This document shows positions 45,091-47,109 of a stretch of DNA of 47,109 nucleotides, in pieces. The DNA lies in NCBI GenBank assembly GCA_947074105.1, contig CAMTON010000020.1:1-47109 (forward strand), written 5' to 3'. Both the position numbers and the translations under genes were made by a program. Under the pieces are notes generated by a model that was not told the DNA's origin, did no database searches, and saw only the letters and a program-made list of their open reading frames with translations. Source of the stretch: an uncultured Bacteroidales bacterium. GTDB taxonomy: Bacteria; Bacteroidota; Bacteroidia; Bacteroidales; JAUNSR01. How positions within the stretch are numbered: position 1 is the first letter of the stretch; every line of letters begins with the position of its first letter.

Positions 45091-45361
45091 CCCCTCGAAA
45101 TTGAAGAGCAAAAGCTCTCTATGAATAAGCGTTTTAGCAATACGATATACTCAGTGTAGAAATTTTACCTGTTCTGGAATCTCGACACCTCGGATTAATA
45201 ATTAAAACTAAGGGGGTGAAAGTAAAAATGAGTTGTTTGGAATCCGGTCGTATACTAAAAGTGAAATATTCACCGGTAAAGATTGCGAAATAGGAAACAA
45301 AAGATTACTTTTGCCAAACTTTTTGCACAGAATAAACAAATTATTTAAATACTATAAAATT
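45091..45361 (+). promoter_or_regulatory. Long structured 5' leader of rpsU
   Basis: The leader contains a hairpin AGAGC-AAAA-GCTCT (45105-45118), a CACCTC segment at 45186-45191 that resembles the 16S anti-Shine-Dalgarno, and TAAGGGGGTGA at 45209-45219. The last matches the complement of the 16S 3' end at 10 of 11 positions. CACCTC can pair with GGGGTG (45213-45218) to close a 21-nt loop. A short ORF starts at 45228. The layout suggests translational autoregulation of bS21. No known riboswitch class is recognised. Confidence 0.5.
45228..45293 (+). CDS. Possible upstream ORF in the rpsU leader
   Basis: ATG to TAG encodes 21 residues beginning MSCLESGRIL and ending SPVKIAK. It is the only ATG directly behind the extended Shine-Dalgarno-like sequence (11 bases between the G-run and the ATG). 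It lies in a different frame from rpsU and ends 68 bases before it. I do not recognise the peptide. Either its translation matters in itself or the Shine-Dalgarno serves ribosome loading for rpsU. Confidence 0.35.
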   Translation: MSCLESGRILKVKYSPVKIAK

Positions 45362-45553
45362 ATGATTATCGTTCCAGTTAAAGAAGGCGAAAACATTGAA
45401 AAGTCACTAAAGAAATTCAAAAGAAAATTTGAAAAAACAGGTATCGTAAAAGAACTTCGCAGACGTCAGGCTTTTGCAAAACCATCAGTAGTAAAAAGAG
45501 TAGCGAGAGAGCGTGCCGTTTACGTACAGCAGCTTCAGCGTGTAGAAGATTAA
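45362..45553 (+). CDS. rpsU: 30S ribosomal protein bS21
   Basis: A 63-residue, strongly basic small-subunit protein (IIVPVKEGENIEKSLKKFKR, GIVKELRRRQAFAKPSVVKR). In Bacteroidota, bS21 with bS18 and bS6 helps hold the 16S anti-Shine-Dalgarno in a pocket on the 30S platform. The start is the ATG giving MIIVPVKEG, the family N-terminus. The same frame runs open to a TTG at 45233, but the added 43 residues do not resemble bS21. There is no Shine-Dalgarno just before this ATG. A 76-base AT-rich gap separates it from the recombinase gene. Confidence 0.96.
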   Translation: MIIVPVKEGENIEKSLKKFKRKFEKTGIVKELRRRQAFAKPSVVKRVARERAVYVQQLQRVED

Positions 45554-45629
45554 TAAAAAAAACTGTGATTTAATAGGAAGATTAAATTCTTTTTTATAAA
45601 TTCGTTGTAAGGTAAAAGCAACGATCTTT

Positions 45630-46529
45630 ATGATATTTGAATCATTCATAAAATATATACAGTATGAGAGGAATTATTCCACTCATACTGTTTTTGCATA
45701 TAGGCGTGACCTGATTCAATTCGCAGATTATGTGGCTTCTCAGAAAGGCGAGTTTATTCCGCAGGAAACAGACCGGGATATAATACGCAACTGGATGGTC
45801 TTTCTTTCTGAAGATGGAGATGAAGTTTCTACGGTAAAGCGAAAGCTTAGCTCGCTGAGATCTTATTTTAAATTTCTAAAGAAAGAAGGAATAATCTCTG
45901 AAAGCCCGTTAAGTCTGCTTTTGCCTCCTAAAGCTCCTAAGAAGCTGCCGGAATTTGTAAGAACGGCAGAGATGGATAAGCTGATTGATGGAGAATGGTT
46001 TACTGATGACTTTTATGGAGTCAGAGACCGTCTGCTGATTACGCTTCTCTATACTACAGGCATAAGGAAGGCTGAAGTTATAGGGATAGATGAAAAAGAT
46101 TTAGATTTCTATAAATCAATGATAAAAATCAGCGGTAAAGGCGGAAAACAACGCTTTGTGCCTTTTGCCGGAGAACTAAGACTGATGCTACAGGGTTATC
46201 TTAATATGAAGAGTAATTTCGTTGGCCGAGGTGACGATGCGCTTTTAGTAAAGGATGATGGTTTGAGGATGTCTCGTAGTTTCGTTTATAGGAAAGTAAA
46301 TCATTATCTGTCGCAGATAATATCACCACAGAAGAAAAGTCCTCACGTGCTGAGGCATTCTTTTGCCACTTCGATGTTGTCGTCGGGTGCCGATCTTCTT
46401 GCGGTCAAGGAGCTTCTTGGACACAGTAGTCTATCATCGACCGAGGTCTATACACATCTGACTTCGAGAGAGATTATGGATAATTATAAACATGCTCATC
46501 CGAGAGCGAAAAAAGAAAAAGGAGGTTAA
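45630..46529 (+). CDS. xerC: Xer-type site-specific tyrosine recombinase
   Basis: A 299-residue recombinase with an N-terminal core-binding SAM-like domain (FIKYIQYERNYSTHTVFAYRRDL, residues 1-90) and the catalytic domain. All active-site residues are present: R146 (TGIRKAE), K170 (GKGGKQRF), H239 and R242 (HVLRH), H265 (LGHSS) and the nucleophile Y274 (VYTHL). XerC/XerD resolve chromosome dimers at dif. The length and housekeeping neighbourhood between rpsU and hpf argue for a core Xer protein rather than a mobile-element integrase. The choice of XerC over XerD is tentative. Confidence 0.88.
   Translation: MIFESFIKYIQYERNYSTHTVFAYRRDLIQFADYVASQKGEFIPQETDRDIIRNWMVFLSEDGDEVSTVKRKLSSLRSYFKFLKKEGIISESPLSLLLPPKAPKKLPEFVRTAEMDKLIDGEWFTDDFYGVRDRLLITLLYTTGIRKAEVIGIDEKDLDFYKSMIKISGKGGKQRFVPFAGELRLMLQGYLNMKSNFVGRGDDALLVKDDGLRMSRSFVYRKVNHYLSQIISPQKKSPHVLRHSFATSMLSSGADLLAVKELLGHSSLSSTEVYTHLTSREIMDNYKHAHPRAKKEKGG
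46518..46526 (+). promoter_or_regulatory. Perfect Shine-Dalgarno of hpf
   Basis: AAAGGAGGT, overlapping the last codons of the recombinase gene, ends 5 bases before the hpf ATG. Every other start I checked here lacks such a match, apart from the rpsU leader. Confidence 0.6.
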
Positions 46530-46531
46530 TT

Positions 46532-46846
46532 ATGAAAGTTAACATTCAGTCTTTGCATTTCGATGCATCTACACACTTGATTGATTTTATCAATAAGAAA
46601 TTATCTAAGTTGGAAAAAAACGTAGACAACACCGTAGCAACAGAAGTAGTCTTAAGACTTGTGAATTCAGAAGAAAAAATGAATAAAGAAGCGAGCGTTA
46701 AGATTTTACTGCCGGAGGGAGAGTTGTTTGCAAGTAAAAGAACTGATACATTTGAAGAGTCTATAGTACTTGTTGTTGAGGCTTTAGCCAAGCAGATTGA
46801 CAAGTATAAGTTTAAAAAAACTACAGAGTTGACCAAAAAGAATTAA
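46532..46846 (+). CDS. hpf: Ribosome hibernation-promoting factor / RaiA family
   Basis: A 104-residue protein of the short HPF/RaiA type, with a beta-alpha-beta-beta-beta-alpha fold: VNIQSLHFDASTHLIDFINK, a central ATEVVLRLVN strand, VKILLPEGELFASKRTDTFEESI, and a C-terminal basic helix. Short HPF binds the 30S decoding region in stationary phase and stabilises inactive ribosomes. It starts two bases after the recombinase stop, so it is translationally coupled or uses its own strong Shine-Dalgarno. It lacks the C-terminal dimerisation domain of long HPF. Confidence 0.92.
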   Translation: MKVNIQSLHFDASTHLIDFINKKLSKLEKNVDNTVATEVVLRLVNSEEKMNKEASVKILLPEGELFASKRTDTFEESIVLVVEALAKQIDKYKFKKTTELTKKN

Positions 46847-46872
46847 TAGACTGAAAAAAAAAGGATAATAGT

Positions 46873-46902
46873 TTTGTAATTTGGATTTAATGCCTAAATT
46901 TG
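46873..46902 (+). promoter_or_regulatory. Promoter of the tRNA cluster
   Basis: TTTG at 46873-46876, an 18-bp spacer and TAAATTTG at 46895-46902 (exact TAnnTTTG). Transcription would start near 46909, about 44 nt before tRNA-Thr. Confidence 0.6.
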
Positions 46903-46940
46903 CACCCGCTTAGTAGTCATAAACCACTCAGGCGGGTGCA
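46901..46940. repeat. 9-bp inverted repeat over the tRNA promoter start site
   Basis: TGCACCCGC and GCGGGTGCA are perfect arms around 22 bases. The left arm overlaps the end of the -7 box and the predicted start site. No T-tract follows on the plus strand. Confidence 0.5.
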
Positions 46941-46952
46941 ATTTATGAAAAC

Positions 46953-47026
46953 GCCTCTTTAGCTCAGTTGGCCAGAGCACGTGATTTGTAATCTCGGGGT
47001 CGTTGGTTCGAATCCGACAAGAGGCT
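46953..47026 (+). tRNA. tRNA-Thr (anticodon TGT)
   Basis: A 74-nt cloverleaf. Acceptor arms are GCCTCTT and AAGAGGC, the D-arm starts AGCTCAGTTGG, the anticodon loop is TTTGTAA with TGT at 46987-46989, and the T-arm has GGTTCGAATCC. The anticodon stem has one T/T mismatch. CCA is not encoded. Confidence 0.95.
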
Positions 47027-47057
47027 CAAAAAGAAAAAGACATTGAAAGATGTTTAA

Positions 47058-47109
47058 GGGCAAATACCAGAGTGGCCAAATGGGGCAGACTGTAAATCTG
47101 CTGTCTTTC
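47058..47109 (+). tRNA. tRNA-Tyr (anticodon GTA), cut by window end
   Basis: The first 52 nt of a class II tRNA: GGGCAAA acceptor strand, TACCAGAGTGGCCAAATGGGG D-arm region, and anticodon stem-loop CAGACTGTAAATCTG with GTA. The variable arm begins at the edge. Core tRNA and translation genes probably continue downstream. Confidence 0.92.

Noticed and set aside
45233..45361. 43-residue N-terminal extension of bS21 from TTG at 45233
   Set aside because: Residues do not resemble bS21, the ATG at 45362 gives the family N-terminus, and the stretch is better explained as leader.
45630..46529. Tyrosine recombinase as sign of a mobile element ending at the tRNA genes
   Set aside because: It sits in a core cluster with rpsU and hpf, has Xer length, and no attachment-site repeats or cargo genes are seen.
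1..47109. CRISPR array, prophage or insertion sequence
   Set aside because: No regularly spaced repeats, transposase or phage genes found in the window.

Overview
The window comes from a low-GC member of the Bacteroidales. The evidence is Bacteroides-type promoters (TTTG, then about 19 bp, then TAnnTTTG), near absence of Shine-Dalgarno sequences, SusC/SusD pairs, a hybrid two-component system, a long insertion-bearing IspG and the gene neighbourhoods seen. I cannot name a genus from the sequence alone.

Layout. Bases 1-3889 hold two tandem paralogous ABC-transporter permeases, the first cut by the window edge. Bases 4000-15180 are core housekeeping genes on the plus strand: pnp, ispG, a MATE exporter, a TGS-like/uridine-kinase-like fusion, rpoN, a PAP2-like membrane protein, a GcvH-like protein whose lipoyl lysine is displaced, and purE. 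A minus-strand DUF3575-type beta-barrel gene follows. Next come a Na/phosphate symporter with a PhoU tail and two FKBP-type prolyl isomerases, one without a signal peptide and one lipoprotein. Bases 20600-21900 hold a small secreted protein with a T9SS-like tail and an unusual run of inverted repeats.

Bases 21946-43973 form a polysaccharide utilization locus. It has a divergent hybrid two-component regulator, two susC/susD pairs, an IPT/TIG surface glycan-binding lipoprotein, three GH26 mannanase-like lipoproteins and a GH36 alpha-galactosidase. This set predicts galactomannan or another beta-mannan as substrate. Signal sequences suggest that two GH26 enzymes and the binding protein are on the cell surface. 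The third GH26 and GH36 look periplasmic, as in the Bacteroides ovatus mannan locus. A 32-bp element of direct repeats 21 bp apart lies upstream of susC. A related copy lies upstream of the separately transcribed last GH26 gene, at the same distance from a -7 box. This points to one regulator driving two transcription units.

Bases 44300-47109 return to core genes: an Lrp/AsnC regulator, rpsU with a long structured leader, a Xer-type recombinase, hpf, tRNA-Thr and the start of tRNA-Tyr. The rpsU leader contains an extended Shine-Dalgarno-like sequence in front of a 21-codon upstream ORF, and hpf has a perfect Shine-Dalgarno. Both are notable because Bacteroidota ribosomes normally hide the anti-Shine-Dalgarno, and bS21 is part of that mechanism.
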